Positions 51,682 through 60,731 of a DNA stretch of 64,000 bases are shown here, piece by piece. Made by a program: the position numbers and the translations under genes. Location of the stretch: contig NZ_BOSI01000004.1 in the NCBI RefSeq assembly GCF_018403265.1, positions 62,001 to 126,000 of the forward strand. The letters are read 5' to 3'. The stretch's first letter is position 1, and every line of letters begins with the position of its first letter. The notes beneath the pieces are model-generated. The model was not told the DNA's origin, ran no database searches, and saw only the letters and a list, made by a program, of their open reading frames with translations. Source of the stretch: Paenibacillus sp. J31TS4. Lineage in GTDB: Bacteria; Bacillota; Bacilli; Paenibacillales; NBRC-103111.

Positions 51682-52701
51682 TCAGACGGCGGTGCGGTGC
51701 CCGGTTTCTTCCGCTTGCCGGACGCATGCGTCCAGAAACTGCAGCGTCCGCTTCAAATATTCCTTGCGGTGCTCGGCGAAGATCAGCTCGTGGTGGCCGT
51801 CCGGGACGAGCCACAGCTGGGAGGCCGGATTCGCCTTTTGGTTGCTGTAGAACGACGTGATGCTCGTGTAGGGCGCCTTGGTATCCTGCTCGCCATGAAT
51901 GAGGAAGAGCGGGATGTCATAGGTCGTCGTCTTGACCGCCTGGTACGGCACCTGGTTGAGACTGTAACCGCTGAACACCGGGAAGAACAGATTGATCAGC
52001 GACACGGACGGCGTACGCGGCAGCAGGCTCAGATGCTGTTTAATGTTGTGGAACATCGTGTCCGGATCGAGGATGAAGGTGCTGTCGAGAATCATGCCGT
52101 CGATGAGATCCGTCTTAAGTGCCGCCTGCAGGGCCGTTCCTGCACCCATCGAGAAGCCCCATACGTAGAGCGGTCCACTCTCCCGCGACTTGGCGTACTG
52201 CACCGCTCCGAGCAGCTCCTGGGTCTCTACGATGCCGCCGGTGACGGATCGGTTCGGCTTGGTGAACCCGTAGTCGAACATCACGACGTTGAAGTTCTGC
52301 TTGTGCAGCTGCCGGGCCAGCTCGTACATCGGTACCCAAGGCTCCTCTCGATTCGTGCCATAGCCGTGGGAAAGCACAACCGTCTTGCCGCCGGTCCCCG
52401 CCGGCAGGTACCAGCCGCTTACCTCGGAGGAACCGTCCGCGCTCGGAAACAGCACGTCCTCGTACGCCACTCCGATCGCCTCGGCCGGGTTCGACTTTAG
52501 CGGGGCGATCACCGGATTGCCGAGTGCCCAGGCCGCGTAAGCGTAGATCCCCAGCACGGAGGTGACGCCGATCCCCGCCGCCGTCAATAGAGCCAGCAGC
52601 CAGCGGTAGCGACGGAACACCCGTTTTGGTTTATCCGCGATAACGCTTTCATCAAATAAGGGCGTTGGGACGGGAAACGAGACGTACGAGGTGGTTTCCA
52701 T
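51682..52701 (-). CDS. membrane-anchored alpha/beta hydrolase
   Basis: This 339-residue protein has one membrane helix at about residues 35-55 (LLALLTAAGIGVTSVLGIYA) and an alpha/beta hydrolase domain outside the membrane. The nucleophile elbow is WGFSMGAGTALQ, the oxyanion region VVLSHGYGTNREEPW, Asp in IHGEQDTKAPY and His in PDGHHELIF. It resembles the YqkD/BEM46 group. The substrate is unknown, an ester or peptide. GGAGGA precedes ATG at 7 bases. Confidence 0.9.
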   Translation of the reverse strand: METTSYVSFPVPTPLFDESVIADKPKRVFRRYRWLLALLTAAGIGVTSVLGIYAYAAWALGNPVIAPLKSNPAEAIGVAYEDVLFPSADGSSEVSGWYLPAGTGGKTVVLSHGYGTNREEPWVPMYELARQLHKQNFNVVMFDYGFTKPNRSVTGGIVETQELLGAVQYAKSRESGPLYVWGFSMGAGTALQAALKTDLIDGMILDSTFILDPDTMFHNIKQHLSLLPRTPSVSLINLFFPVFSGYSLNQVPYQAVKTTTYDIPLFLIHGEQDTKAPYTSITSFYSNQKANPASQLWLVPDGHHELIFAEHRKEYLKRTLQFLDACVRQAEETGHRTAV

Positions 52702-52992
52702 GCTGACTCCTCCTGTTGAGTAGATTAGGGGACCTGCAGTACGGCGGGGACGTGCTCCGAACGGGGATTGGGACTGGCGCCGGCTGCCGAAGTGCGGGGC
52801 CGGGCGGACTTGCGCGGGGCTTGTCGAATCGTTGCCAGCAGTCTAAGGATGTCCGAAGAAATCTGGTACTTTGGTCTGAGTGTTGCTTCTATCTTTAGTA
52901 TATTCGTAATATGTATCAGCTGATAGACGATTTGCATGAAGGGTCAATTACAGTTTGATTACAGCTGTGTTACAAGCCCGGCGCACGCCAAA
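52702..52992. other. intergenic region upstream of the hydrolase
   Basis: No gene is supported. It holds TAGTATATTCGTAAT at 52896-52910, almost identical to a motif before the gene at 34261. This could be part of a shared promoter on the minus strand. Confidence 0.45.
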
Positions 52993-53033
52993 CAAGCGAA
53001 CCGCTCCCGGATCCGGGACTTTCGGTTCGCTTG
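52993..53033 (-). terminator. hairpin terminator of araM
   Basis: CAAGCGAACCG and CGGTTCGCTTG pair perfectly around an inner CCCGGATCCGGG. On the minus strand it is followed by TTTGG, a short T-run. Confidence 0.72.
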
Positions 53034-53075
53034 TCTATTCTGGCGGCATGTCCACCCGCCTCTGGGCCCTCCGGC

Positions 53076-54335
53076 CTACCGCGTCCGAGACGCGTGCGCC
53101 CAGTCGCCGGCCAGCCGCTCGACAAGGCCGGCCTCGTTCGCGAAGCGCAGCCCGGTGTAACGGTCGCGCAGCTGCGGCGCCTCGCGGAGCGCGCGGGCGA
53201 CCCATTCGCGAGGGAGCCCGAGCTCGTCCGGCGTTGCGGGGGCGCCCGCCTGGGCGAGCAGCTCGCGGAGCGCGGCCGGCTCCGGCAGCGCAGCGGCCAG
53301 TGCGACCGCGTCCGCCCAGTGGGCGGCGAGCCGCTGCGCGACAGGGACCGGCACGCGCGCGAGCGCCGCGTCCCGCTCGGCCTCGGACAGCGCCGCAAGC
53401 TGCCGGAGCAAGCCGGCCATCAGCGCGGTCGCGACGCCGACCTTGGCGCCGTGGAGCAGCTGCTTGCCGCCGGTCCGAAGCAGCTCCATCTCCCAATAGT
53501 GGGAGAGATGGTGCTCGGAGCCGGAGGCGGACCGCGAATGATCGGCGATCAGCATCGCGTAGCCCGACAGAAGCAGCCCCTCCATCAGGCCGCGGATGCC
53601 CTCCGTCTCCCCTCGGCGCAGGCTGCCGGCCTGCTCCAGGCTGAGTGCCAGCGCCTCGCGCGTCAGCTCCGCAACGAGCGGGCAGTACGGCTCGCCCGCG
53701 GCGATATGCGAGAAGCGCCAGTCGGCCAGCGCCGTATACTTGGCCAGCATATCGGCGAAGCCGGCGGCCGTCAGCTCGCGCGGAGCTTTCTCCAGCACGG
53801 CCAGGTCGGCGAACACGGCAACGGGCGGCGTGACCTGGATGGTCCGCTTCACGCCTCGCACGATGAGCGGCGCGCCGGCGGAAGCAAAGCCGTCCACCGA
53901 AGCGGCGGTCGGTACCGCTACGAACGGCCGCTGCGTCCTGGAGGCCGCGAAGCGGACGATGTCGTGCAGCGTGCCCGCTCCGACCGCAAGCATCGCCTCC
54001 GCGTCCGCGGGCAGGTCGATCAGCACCTGCACGACCGACCGCTCGTCGGCGATGACGTCGCCCTGCTCGTCTTCGTCGACGAGACCGTGCGTGCAGACGA
54101 TTCCCGCCTCCTCCAGCAGTCTGGCCAGCTGCCGGCCGGCCGCTGCGAAGGTCCGGCGGTCGGCGACGAGGTGGACGCGGCGCCAGCCTTGCTCCCGGAC
54201 AAAGGACGGAATCCGGTTCAGCGCCCCCGTCTCGACGACGGACCCCCGGATCGGAAGCGGGCGGTGGGGATGGCCGCACGGACAGACGTCCGCACGGGCT
54301 TGGATCGCTTCCAGGGATATCTGGCTAGGCTGCAT
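53076..54335 (-). CDS. araM: sn-glycerol-1-phosphate dehydrogenase (AraM/EgsA)
   Basis: This 419-residue cytoplasmic enzyme reduces dihydroxyacetone phosphate to glycerol-1-phosphate with NAD(P)H. It has the nucleotide loop VGAGTLHDIVRFAASR, the motif VPTAASVDGFASAGAP, and metal ligands in HHLSHYWEM. In B. subtilis AraM supplies glycerol-1-phosphate for PcrB, which makes an archaeal-type ether lipid. ATG 54333-54335 follows GAGGAGGAA at 6 bases. It lies 33 bases after a GDPD gene on the same strand, so the two are probably cotranscribed, linking glycerophosphate turnover with glycerol-1-phosphate synthesis. Confidence 0.93.
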   Translation of the reverse strand: MQPSQISLEAIQARADVCPCGHPHRPLPIRGSVVETGALNRIPSFVREQGWRRVHLVADRRTFAAAGRQLARLLEEAGIVCTHGLVDEDEQGDVIADERSVVQVLIDLPADAEAMLAVGAGTLHDIVRFAASRTQRPFVAVPTAASVDGFASAGAPLIVRGVKRTIQVTPPVAVFADLAVLEKAPRELTAAGFADMLAKYTALADWRFSHIAAGEPYCPLVAELTREALALSLEQAGSLRRGETEGIRGLMEGLLLSGYAMLIADHSRSASGSEHHLSHYWEMELLRTGGKQLLHGAKVGVATALMAGLLRQLAALSEAERDAALARVPVPVAQRLAAHWADAVALAAALPEPAALRELLAQAGAPATPDELGLPREWVARALREAPQLRDRYTGLRFANEAGLVERLAGDWAHASRTR

Positions 54336-54368
54336 AACGAGTTCCTCCTCATTCATTGGTGTTGATTG

Positions 54369-55124
54369 TTAAACCGGCGCGGAGGGAAGCCGTCCTTTGC
54401 TCCGGAGCACGTCGATGACCCGGTCCGGGTAATTCGAACAGAAGATCAGGCCGGGATGCATCCCGGCGAACCGTTCGATCGTCTCCGGCTCATCCATCTG
54501 CCAGGCGACCAGCTCGATGGAGCCGTCGGCGAGCAGCTCCTCCACCGTATCCCGGGTCAGGAACGGATGCTGGATGCAGAGCATGCTCGCTCCCGTTTCC
54601 TGCAGCTGCTCCCGGAGCAGCGTCGTCTTATTGGAATAGATGAGCCCCGTCCGGATGGCCGGATCGATGTCCTTCATCCGGCGGATCGCGTCGTGGTCGA
54701 ACGACGTGACCTGCACCTGCTCCCGCATTTCCCATTCGGCGAGGAGGGCCGCCACTTTCTTCTCGAGCTCCGGATAGAGCTCCCCGGCCTTCTTCAGCTC
54801 GAGATGGAGCGGGATTCTCCCCTTCGTCTCCCGGAGCACCTCCTCCAGCAGCGGGATGCGCTCCCCCGCGAACGAGGGATGAAACCAAGACCCGGCATCG
54901 AGCGACTGGACCTCGGCTGCGGTCAGCTCGCGGACGAGCCCTGTCCCGTTCGTCGTCCGGTCGACCTTGTAGTCGTGCAGAATGACCGGCACGCCGTCCT
55001 TGGTCAGCTGCACGTCCAGCTCGATCGCGCCGATATCCGGATTTTGCATAGCCAGACGGAACGCCGCCATCGTGTTCTCCGGAGCTTGGGACGAAAATCC
55101 TCTGTGCGCCATTACGACAGTCAT
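54369..55124 (-). CDS. glycerophosphodiester phosphodiesterase, second copy
   Basis: This 251-residue GDPD has MAHRGFSSQAPENTMAAF at the start, ELDVQLTKDG with metal and catalytic residues, and HDYKVDRTTNGTG. No signal peptide is seen. It shares the family motifs with the GDPD at 23227 but has no copy of the conserved leader. ATG 55122-55124 follows AAGGAGGAG at about 9 bases; a longer frame is not supported. It is the first gene of a pair with araM. A weak promoter (TTTACG, TAATAT, spacer 18) may lie about 70-100 bases upstream. Confidence 0.93.
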   Translation of the reverse strand: MTVVMAHRGFSSQAPENTMAAFRLAMQNPDIGAIELDVQLTKDGVPVILHDYKVDRTTNGTGLVRELTAAEVQSLDAGSWFHPSFAGERIPLLEEVLRETKGRIPLHLELKKAGELYPELEKKVAALLAEWEMREQVQVTSFDHDAIRRMKDIDPAIRTGLIYSNKTTLLREQLQETGASMLCIQHPFLTRDTVEELLADGSIELVAWQMDEPETIERFAGMHPGLIFCSNYPDRVIDVLRSKGRLPSAPV

Positions 55125-55389
55125 GACAATGTTCTCCTCCTTCTTACCCCGTTTCGATCGAGGTTTTCCGTTTCCTATTTGCTCAGTTACAAATATTACC
55201 ACACCCCTTTCCTTAACGTAAACGAACGATTTTTCTTCCCTTTCCTTCATCGGTTGTGCAAAGCCCCGCCGATGCCCGATAATGGTAACGTTACGGGATC
55301 CGCAGGGAAACGGAGCCGGTCCGGCCCGTTCCCCCAAGGCCCTCGCAGAAAAACATGCCGTTTGATGACAAGAAGGAAGGGATCTGTCC

Positions 55390-56649
55390 ATGAGCAACGA
55401 AGCCGCCAGTCATCCGTTCGGGGAGCAATGGGAGCATTCGCTCCGTCAATATGCCAAGCTGGCCGTAAAAGTCGGCGTCCATTTACAGCCGGACCAGGAG
55501 CTTGTCCTCTTTTCGCCGCTTCCGGCAGCACCGCTTGCCCGCCTGATCGCGGAAGAGGCTTACGCCGCGGGAGCCCGCGATGTGCATGTCGAATGGTCCG
55601 ACGACCGGATGCGCCGGCTCCGGCTGCAGCGGGCCGCGGATGCGGCGCTGCACGAAGCCAGCAGCCTGCGCGGCCGGGAGCTGGAGGAGAGAGCGGCGCG
55701 GGGCTCGGCCTTCCTCCATATCGCCGCGCCGAACCCCGACCTGCTGCTCGGAATCGACCCGTCACGGGTCGCCGCCGCGTCCAAGGCGGGCTCGGCCGTA
55801 TCGCAGGGCTGGCGCAAGTATACGCAATCCGGGGAGATCAGCTGGTGCATCGTCAGCTACGTCACCCCCGATTGGGCGCGCAAGGTCTATCCGGAGCTGG
55901 ACGAGGAGGAGGCCATCGGCCGGCTGTGGGAGGCGCTCTTCTATATGGCGCGGGCGGATCGCGAAGACCCGGTCGCCGAGTGGAGCCGCCATCTAGAGAG
56001 GCTGCAGGAGCGCCTCACCTTCCTGAACGACCGCCGCTACCGCAAGCTTCATTACCGCGCCCCCGGCACCAGCCTGACCGTCGGGCTGCCGGAAGGACAT
56101 ATCTGGCACGGCGGCGGCCTGGTCAACGCCCAGGGCACTTACTTCGTGCCCAATGTCCCGACGGAGGAAGTGTTCACCGTCGCCGACCGGCTCTTGACCG
56201 AGGGGACGGTGCGCAGCACGCTGCCGCTTAACCTGAACGGCCGGCTGGTCGAGGAGTTCGAGCTGACCTTTGAGCAGGGCAAGGTCACCTCCTTCTCCGC
56301 AGCCAAAGGAGAGGAAGCGCTCCGCCACCTGCTCGAGACGGACGCCAACGCCGGCTACCTGGGCGAGATCGCGCTCGTCCCCGTCAACTCGCCGATCGCC
56401 GAGACGAATACGATCTATTACTTCACCGGCCTGGACGAGAATGCGTCCTGCCATCTTGCGCTCGGCAACGCCTATCCGTTCTGCCTGGAGAACGGCACCT
56501 CCCTCACCAAAGAAGAACGGCTCGAGCGCGGAGCGAATGCCTCGCTCATTCACATCGACTTCATGATCGGCTCGGCCGAGCTCGATATAGATGGCGAGAC
56601 CGCCGACGGCACCCGCGAGCCGCTGTTCCGGCAAGGCCGCTGGGTATAA
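55390..56649 (+). CDS. M29-family aminopeptidase (AmpS/PepS type)
   Basis: This 419-residue metalloaminopeptidase has the family phrases VPNVPTEEVFTVAD (Glu ligand), GEIALVPVNSPIAETNTIYY, DENASCHLALGNAYPFCLEN and HIDFMIGS, where the metal ligands Glu, His and Asp lie. Length is normal for M29 enzymes (about 410). It trims N-terminal residues from peptides in the cytoplasm. The start ATG 55390-55392 is preceded by AAGGAAGGG at about 8 bases. It stands alone, divergent from the second GDPD gene. Confidence 0.94.
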   Translation: MSNEAASHPFGEQWEHSLRQYAKLAVKVGVHLQPDQELVLFSPLPAAPLARLIAEEAYAAGARDVHVEWSDDRMRRLRLQRAADAALHEASSLRGRELEERAARGSAFLHIAAPNPDLLLGIDPSRVAAASKAGSAVSQGWRKYTQSGEISWCIVSYVTPDWARKVYPELDEEEAIGRLWEALFYMARADREDPVAEWSRHLERLQERLTFLNDRRYRKLHYRAPGTSLTVGLPEGHIWHGGGLVNAQGTYFVPNVPTEEVFTVADRLLTEGTVRSTLPLNLNGRLVEEFELTFEQGKVTSFSAAKGEEALRHLLETDANAGYLGEIALVPVNSPIAETNTIYYFTGLDENASCHLALGNAYPFCLENGTSLTKEERLERGANASLIHIDFMIGSAELDIDGETADGTREPLFRQGRWV

Positions 56650-56820
56650 GACGGACCGGCGTGTAAACGTATGCTCCTTCGCCGTCTAGGGCGGCAGTCA
56701 GAAATGACCGGGTCGTTACTACGGTAGGGCTTGAGTTCCCGTTCGGATCGGACCGCCGCCTCCTTGCAGCGGACAGCCTCTTGCAGCGCTGTGCTCACCT
56801 CTGCCCAAAGCCAGAAAACG

Positions 56821-56857
56821 CCAAACAACCACGTCCCCCGAGGACGTGGTTGTTTGG
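56821..56857. terminator. perfect 16-bp hairpin between converging genes
   Basis: CCAAACAACCACGTCC (56821-56836) is followed by a five-base loop and its exact reverse complement (56842-56857). There is no long T-run, though both arms end in G/T-rich bases; it separates the aminopeptidase gene and the converging membrane gene. Confidence 0.65.
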
Positions 56858-56882
56858 CTTGGGGGTGACATTCCAGAAATCG

Positions 56883-57434
56883 TCAGGAGGACCGGTCCGC
56901 CTTGGCGGGCTTGGGCCAGATGAAATAGGAGACGGTAATGAGCAGATCGATGCCCAGGATAAGCGTCCACAGCTTCCAAACGCCGGCCAGCGCTTCCGTT
57001 CGGGCTTCATCGCCGACGAGAACGATGAGCAGAGCCAGCAGGCCGGCGCCGATCAGGTAAGCGAGCACATGCCGGAGCCAGCTCTTCAAATAATGCTTGG
57101 CATAAGCCATCCCGTACCGGCGGGCGGGCTTGGGCCCCTTCCTGGTTACGTAGTATCGGAACCTCTCGTCTGCCCAGACGATCATGCTTTTGCCGTATGC
57201 GATCGAAACCCCGATATAGATCGCCGCGAGGCCGTGTGCCTGTGTCGCCGTCGCCCCGCGGTAGAGGTCCGTCCCGGTAGCTGCCAGCAGCGCCAGATCG
57301 ACGACGGGCGTGCAGGCGAGCAGCATCCAGCCGAGCTTGTCGAGATGAAGCAGGTAGCGGGCCGCAAGTCCCAGTACAATCAGCACCCAGAATCCGATCT
57401 CGCAAGCGATGATCATCCAGGCAAGAAAGCTCAT
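56883..57434 (-). CDS. membrane protein of unknown function, 183 aa, TetR-divergent
   Basis: I do not recognise a family. The 183-residue product has about five membrane segments (MSFLAWMIIACEIGFWVLIV at the start, LLACTPVVDLALLAATGTDL, YLIGAGLLALLIVLVG, LWTLILGIDLLITVSYFIWP). A basic cytoplasmic loop (YYVTRKGPKPARRYG) lies in the middle. ATG 57432-57434 follows AGGTG at about 6 bases. It is divergent from a TetR gene, and the promoter -35 lies inside a perfect palindrome, so the TetR protein very likely controls it. Confidence 0.8.
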   Translation of the reverse strand: MSFLAWMIIACEIGFWVLIVLGLAARYLLHLDKLGWMLLACTPVVDLALLAATGTDLYRGATATQAHGLAAIYIGVSIAYGKSMIVWADERFRYYVTRKGPKPARRYGMAYAKHYLKSWLRHVLAYLIGAGLLALLIVLVGDEARTEALAGVWKLWTLILGIDLLITVSYFIWPKPAKADRSS

Positions 57435-57479
57435 GTGCAGCACCTCGTTTGTTCCGCATTGGAAATTTTTATGAGGCAT

Positions 57480-57508
57480 ATAGTAACACGATGGTTTAAA
57501 TAATACAA
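57480..57508 (-). promoter_or_regulatory. promoter of the TetR-divergent membrane gene
   Basis: On the minus strand TTGTAT (57503-57508) and TACTAT (57480-57485) have a 17-base spacer. The -35 box lies within the TetR-type palindrome. Confidence 0.75.
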
Positions 57509-57519
57509 GTGTATTATTT
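57498..57519. promoter_or_regulatory. TetR-type operator palindrome
   Basis: AAATAATACA, two central bases AG, then the exact reverse complement of the first half. This perfect 10+10 inverted repeat sits between the divergent membrane gene and tetR, as expected for a TetR site. Confidence 0.8.
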
Positions 57520-57556
57520 CCTCGCTTGCCCGATGGGCGTATGATACAATAAGCTC

Positions 57557-58144
57557 ATGCCAAAACTCGTCAATCATGAAGAAAAACGAAATCAGATCGC
57601 CGAAGCGACCTGGCGGGTCATCCGGGACCAAGGCATGGAGGCGGCCACGGTCCGAAGCGTGGCCAAGGAAGCGGGAATGTCCATCGGGGCGCTCAGGCAT
57701 TACTTCGCCACCCAGGAGGAGCTGCTGCTCTATGCGATGAATCTGGTTGTCGATCGGGTGACCGAGCGCATCCGGGCGATCGCGCGGAGCGGCCTGCCGC
57801 CCCTTGAGATGGTGCTTCGCATCCTGCTCGAGATCATCCCCCATTCGCCCGAGACGACCATCGAGATGGACGTCTGGTTCTCGTTTGTCGTTCATTTCCG
57901 GCACAAGCGGGAGCTGCTGCGCCTGCCCCAGGACGGCATCTACCGCTGCGTGTCCGAGCTGCTCGGCTTCCTGGAGGCGCAGCGGCTTCTGCGAAGCGGC
58001 CTGGACCTGGCGCTGGAGACGGAGCGGCTGTACGCCCTCGTCGACGGCGTGGCGCTGCACGCCCTCCTAGAGCCCGAGCGCCTTGGGCCGGACGCGATCA
58101 TCCACGTGCTCCGCCTCCATATCGAGACGCTTTGCGCGGAGTGA
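57557..58144 (+). CDS. TetR-family transcriptional regulator
   Basis: This 195-residue protein has the TetR helix-turn-helix TVRSVAKEAGMSIGALRHYF near residues 32-51. The opening KRNQIAEATWRVIRDQGMEA is typical, which fixes the ATG. There is no ribosome binding site before the ATG; the closest -10-like boxes (TATGAT, TACAAT at 57540-57550) put the transcript start within a few bases of it, so the message may be leaderless. The ligand domain is unassigned. It lies divergent from the membrane gene and probably represses it and itself. Confidence 0.9.
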   Translation: MPKLVNHEEKRNQIAEATWRVIRDQGMEAATVRSVAKEAGMSIGALRHYFATQEELLLYAMNLVVDRVTERIRAIARSGLPPLEMVLRILLEIIPHSPETTIEMDVWFSFVVHFRHKRELLRLPQDGIYRCVSELLGFLEAQRLLRSGLDLALETERLYALVDGVALHALLEPERLGPDAIIHVLRLHIETLCAE

Positions 58145-58196
58145 CGCGAGTGGCCGCTCCCCGCTTTCCGATAAAGCACCAGAAAACTAAAGCACC

Positions 58197-58232
58197 AAAA
58201 AACGCTCCGGGCCTCTAGCCCGGAGCGTTTTT
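58197..58232. terminator. bidirectional intrinsic terminator
   Basis: AAACGCTCCGGGC and GCCCGGAGCGTTT pair with a five-base loop and are flanked by A and T runs. It ends tetR on the plus strand and the DsrE gene on the minus strand. Confidence 0.93.
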
Positions 58233-58273
58233 GCTGTCCTTACGATTCGGAAGCACATGCCGCTGCCCGACGA

Positions 58274-58612
58274 TCAGGCAAGCGTCAGCACCTCGTGCCG
58301 GTTCGCCAGCTCCAAGAACTGGTCCATGCCGACGATCTGACCGGCCTCCAGCTCCTCCGCCAGCCCGTAATGGTTCACGCACGTTTTGCAAGCGAGAACC
58401 GCTACGCCGGCTTCCTCAAGCTCCTTGAGATGTAGCGAGGCCAGCGATTGGCCGGTCAGCGCGAAGACGCCGCGGTTCATGCAGAACACCGCCGCCGGCT
58501 TCTCCCCGTTCTGCTTCAGCAGCACGAAGAATGTCTCAAGCACCGTCTCTCCGAGGTCCGCATCCCCCGATCCCAGCCTGTCGGAGAGCAGCAAAATCAC
58601 TTTGTTTTTCAT
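58274..58612 (-). CDS. DsrE-family protein
   Basis: This 112-residue protein has a DsrE/TusD-like fold: ILLLSDRLGSGDADLGETVL at the start and LACKTCVNHYGLAEE in the middle, where the Cys pair may carry sulfur. It resembles the C-terminal domain of YedF. Sulfur transfer is inferred. GGAAGG precedes ATG at 9 bases. It lies just downstream of glnS on the same strand with 41 bases between, so it may be cotranscribed. Confidence 0.85.
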   Translation of the reverse strand: MKNKVILLLSDRLGSGDADLGETVLETFFVLLKQNGEKPAAVFCMNRGVFALTGQSLASLHLKELEEAGVAVLACKTCVNHYGLAEELEAGQIVGMDQFLELANRHEVLTLA

Positions 58613-58653
58613 GACGGTATGCCTTCCTTTCTCCCGGTTCGGCCACCGGCAGG

Positions 58654-60330
58654 TTATTTGGTTGGGTCGAACGAGCTCTTGAGCGACACGATCCGGTTGA
58701 TGACCAGCTTGTCGCCGCTCGTATGCTTCGGATCCACATTGAAATAGCCGTGGCGGAAAAACTGGAACTTGTCATGCGGCTTCGCCTGCTTCATATCCGG
58801 TTCCACGTAGCCCTGCTGAACGGTCAGAGAGTCCGGGTTGATTCGGTCGAGCAGTGTCTTCTCCTCCTGCCCTTCCTCCTCGTCCAGCTCCTCCTCATCC
58901 TTCAGGATCGGCTCGTACAGGCGGAATTCGGCCGGCACCGCATGGCTTGCCTCAACCCAGTGAATCGTTCCCTTCACCTTGCGACCCGTGAAGCCGCTGC
59001 CGCTCTTGGTCTCGGGATCGTACGTGCAGTTGATCTGGACGACCTCGCCGTTCTCGTCCTTGATCACTTCCTCGCACTTGATGAAGTAGGCATTCTTCAG
59101 CCGCACCTCATTGCCCGGGAAGAGACGGAAGTATTTGGCCGGCGGGTTCTCCATGAAGTCGTCGCGCTCGATGTAGATCTCGCGGGAGAACGGAATGTGA
59201 CGGGTGCCCATCTCGGGATTCTCCTGGTTGTTCTCCGCCTCGAGCCATTCCACTTCGCCTTCGGGATAGTTGGTGATAACAACCTTGAGCGGATCGAGCA
59301 CCGCCATCGTGCGCGGCACCTTGAGCTTCAGATCCTCCCGGATAAAATGCTCCAGCATCCGCGGATCAACCGTGCCGTTGCTTCGGGAGACGCCCGCCTC
59401 GCGGATAAACGTCCGGATAGCCTCCGGCGTATAGCCGCGGCGGCGCATGCCGCTGATCGTCAGCACGCGCGGATCGTCCCAGCCGTCCAGCACGCCCGCC
59501 TCGATTAGCTGGCGCAAATACCTCTTGCCCATGACCGTGCCGTCGATGCGCAGCTTGCCGAATTCGTACTGATGGGAGATATGCGGCATCTCGCATTCCT
59601 GGATGACCCAATCGTACAGCGGCCGCTGGTCCTCGAATTCGATCGAACAGAGCGAGTGGGTGACGCCTTCGAGCGAATCCTCGATCGGATGCGCGAATGC
59701 GTACATCGGGTAGATGCACCAGGCATCCCCGGTATTATGATGATGCGTATGGGAGATGCGGTACAGGACCGGATCCCGCATGTTGATGTTCGGGGAGGAC
59801 ATGTCGATCTTGGCGCGAAGCACCCGCGAACCGTCCGGGAACTCGCCCTTGCGCATCCGCTCGAACAGGTCCAGGTTTTCCTCGGCCGGACGGTCCCGGT
59901 ACGGGCTGTTCGTGCCCTTCTCGGTCAGCGTGCCGCGGGTCTCGCGGATCTGCTCGGCGGTCTGGTCGTCCACATAGGCCTTGCCTTTGCGAATGAGAAG
60001 CAGCGCGCGCTCGTACATCTCCTGGAAATAGTCGGACGCGAAGAACAGGCCGCTCCAGTCGAAGCCGAGCCACTTCACGTCCTCCTTGATCGATTCCACG
60101 AATTCCACGTCTTCCTTGACCGGGTTCGTATCGTCGAAGCGCAGGTTGGCCTTGCCCCCGAATTCGTTCGCCAGCTCGAAGTTGATCGTAATGGCGCGGG
60201 CATGACCAATATGCAGATACCCGTTCGGCTCCGGAGGAAACCGGGTGACGACGTTCTGTACGCGGCCTTCCTTCAGGTCCTCCTGAATGATCGTCTTGAT
60301 GAAGTTCGACGCCGCCGACTTATTCTCCAC
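58654..60330 (-). CDS. glnS: glutaminyl-tRNA synthetase
   Basis: This 558-residue class I enzyme charges tRNA-Gln. The HIGH motif is in [19 protein letters not shown] near residue 40, and the KMSKS equivalent is VMGKRYL near residue 267. The C-terminal half has the anticodon-binding barrels. Length matches E. coli GlnRS (554), with no YqeY fusion. The start is GTG 60328-60330, 5 bases after AGGAT. A strong promoter lies upstream. Most Firmicutes make Gln-tRNA by the GatCAB route, so this gene is notable but seen in Paenibacillaceae. Confidence 0.97.
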   Translation of the reverse strand: MENKSAASNFIKTIIQEDLKEGRVQNVVTRFPPEPNGYLHIGHARAITINFELANEFGGKANLRFDDTNPVKEDVEFVESIKEDVKWLGFDWSGLFFASDYFQEMYERALLLIRKGKAYVDDQTAEQIRETRGTLTEKGTNSPYRDRPAEENLDLFERMRKGEFPDGSRVLRAKIDMSSPNINMRDPVLYRISHTHHHNTGDAWCIYPMYAFAHPIEDSLEGVTHSLCSIEFEDQRPLYDWVIQECEMPHISHQYEFGKLRIDGTVMGKRYLRQLIEAGVLDGWDDPRVLTISGMRRRGYTPEAIRTFIREAGVSRSNGTVDPRMLEHFIREDLKLKVPRTMAVLDPLKVVITNYPEGEVEWLEAENNQENPEMGTRHIPFSREIYIERDDFMENPPAKYFRLFPGNEVRLKNAYFIKCEEVIKDENGEVVQINCTYDPETKSGSGFTGRKVKGTIHWVEASHAVPAEFRLYEPILKDEEELDEEEGQEEKTLLDRINPDSLTVQQGYVEPDMKQAKPHDKFQFFRHGYFNVDPKHTSGDKLVINRIVSLKSSFDPTK

Positions 60331-60366
60331 TTATATCCTACCCTTCCGCTGATTTTCTTTGTACGC

Positions 60367-60395
60367 ATTATACTTGTAACGCCGCGATAGTTCAA
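60367..60395 (-). promoter_or_regulatory. sigma-A promoter of glnS
   Basis: On the minus strand TTGAAC (60390-60395) and a consensus TATAAT (60367-60372) are separated by exactly 17 bases. Confidence 0.85.
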
Positions 60396-60720
60396 GCTGG
60401 GGAGGGCATCCCGGATGCGGTCCGGGCAAGACAAAAAGCCATGGGGGCTGCGAGACTTCCCTCCGCCGAGCCGCCGGATGACCAGCCATCGCCTACCGCA
60501 CTCCGTAGCGAGGCAGCGGCTGAACCGCTAGCCAACGCCACTCTCAAGCTGGCCACGGGCTCTCCCGCCAGATGGCCGGCTTCCCGGCCAAGCCTGCCTC
60601 CACCCGCTAACACTGCGGCGGGCGAAGCCCTTGCCGAGCCCTTCCCTCCGGCAAAAGCAGCGGACCTTTTCTTCTCTTTCCTGCAACGATTGCTCGCCAT
60701 TCGCGTATATGCCCGTAAAG
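60396..60720. other. intergenic stretch, nothing recognised
   Basis: About 325 bases with no supported gene. A long frame on the plus strand runs through it but has no ribosome binding site and an unlikely Ala/Pro-rich composition; only its last 27 codons are called as a gene. Confidence 0.5.
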
Positions 60721-60731
60721 GAGGGATGACC

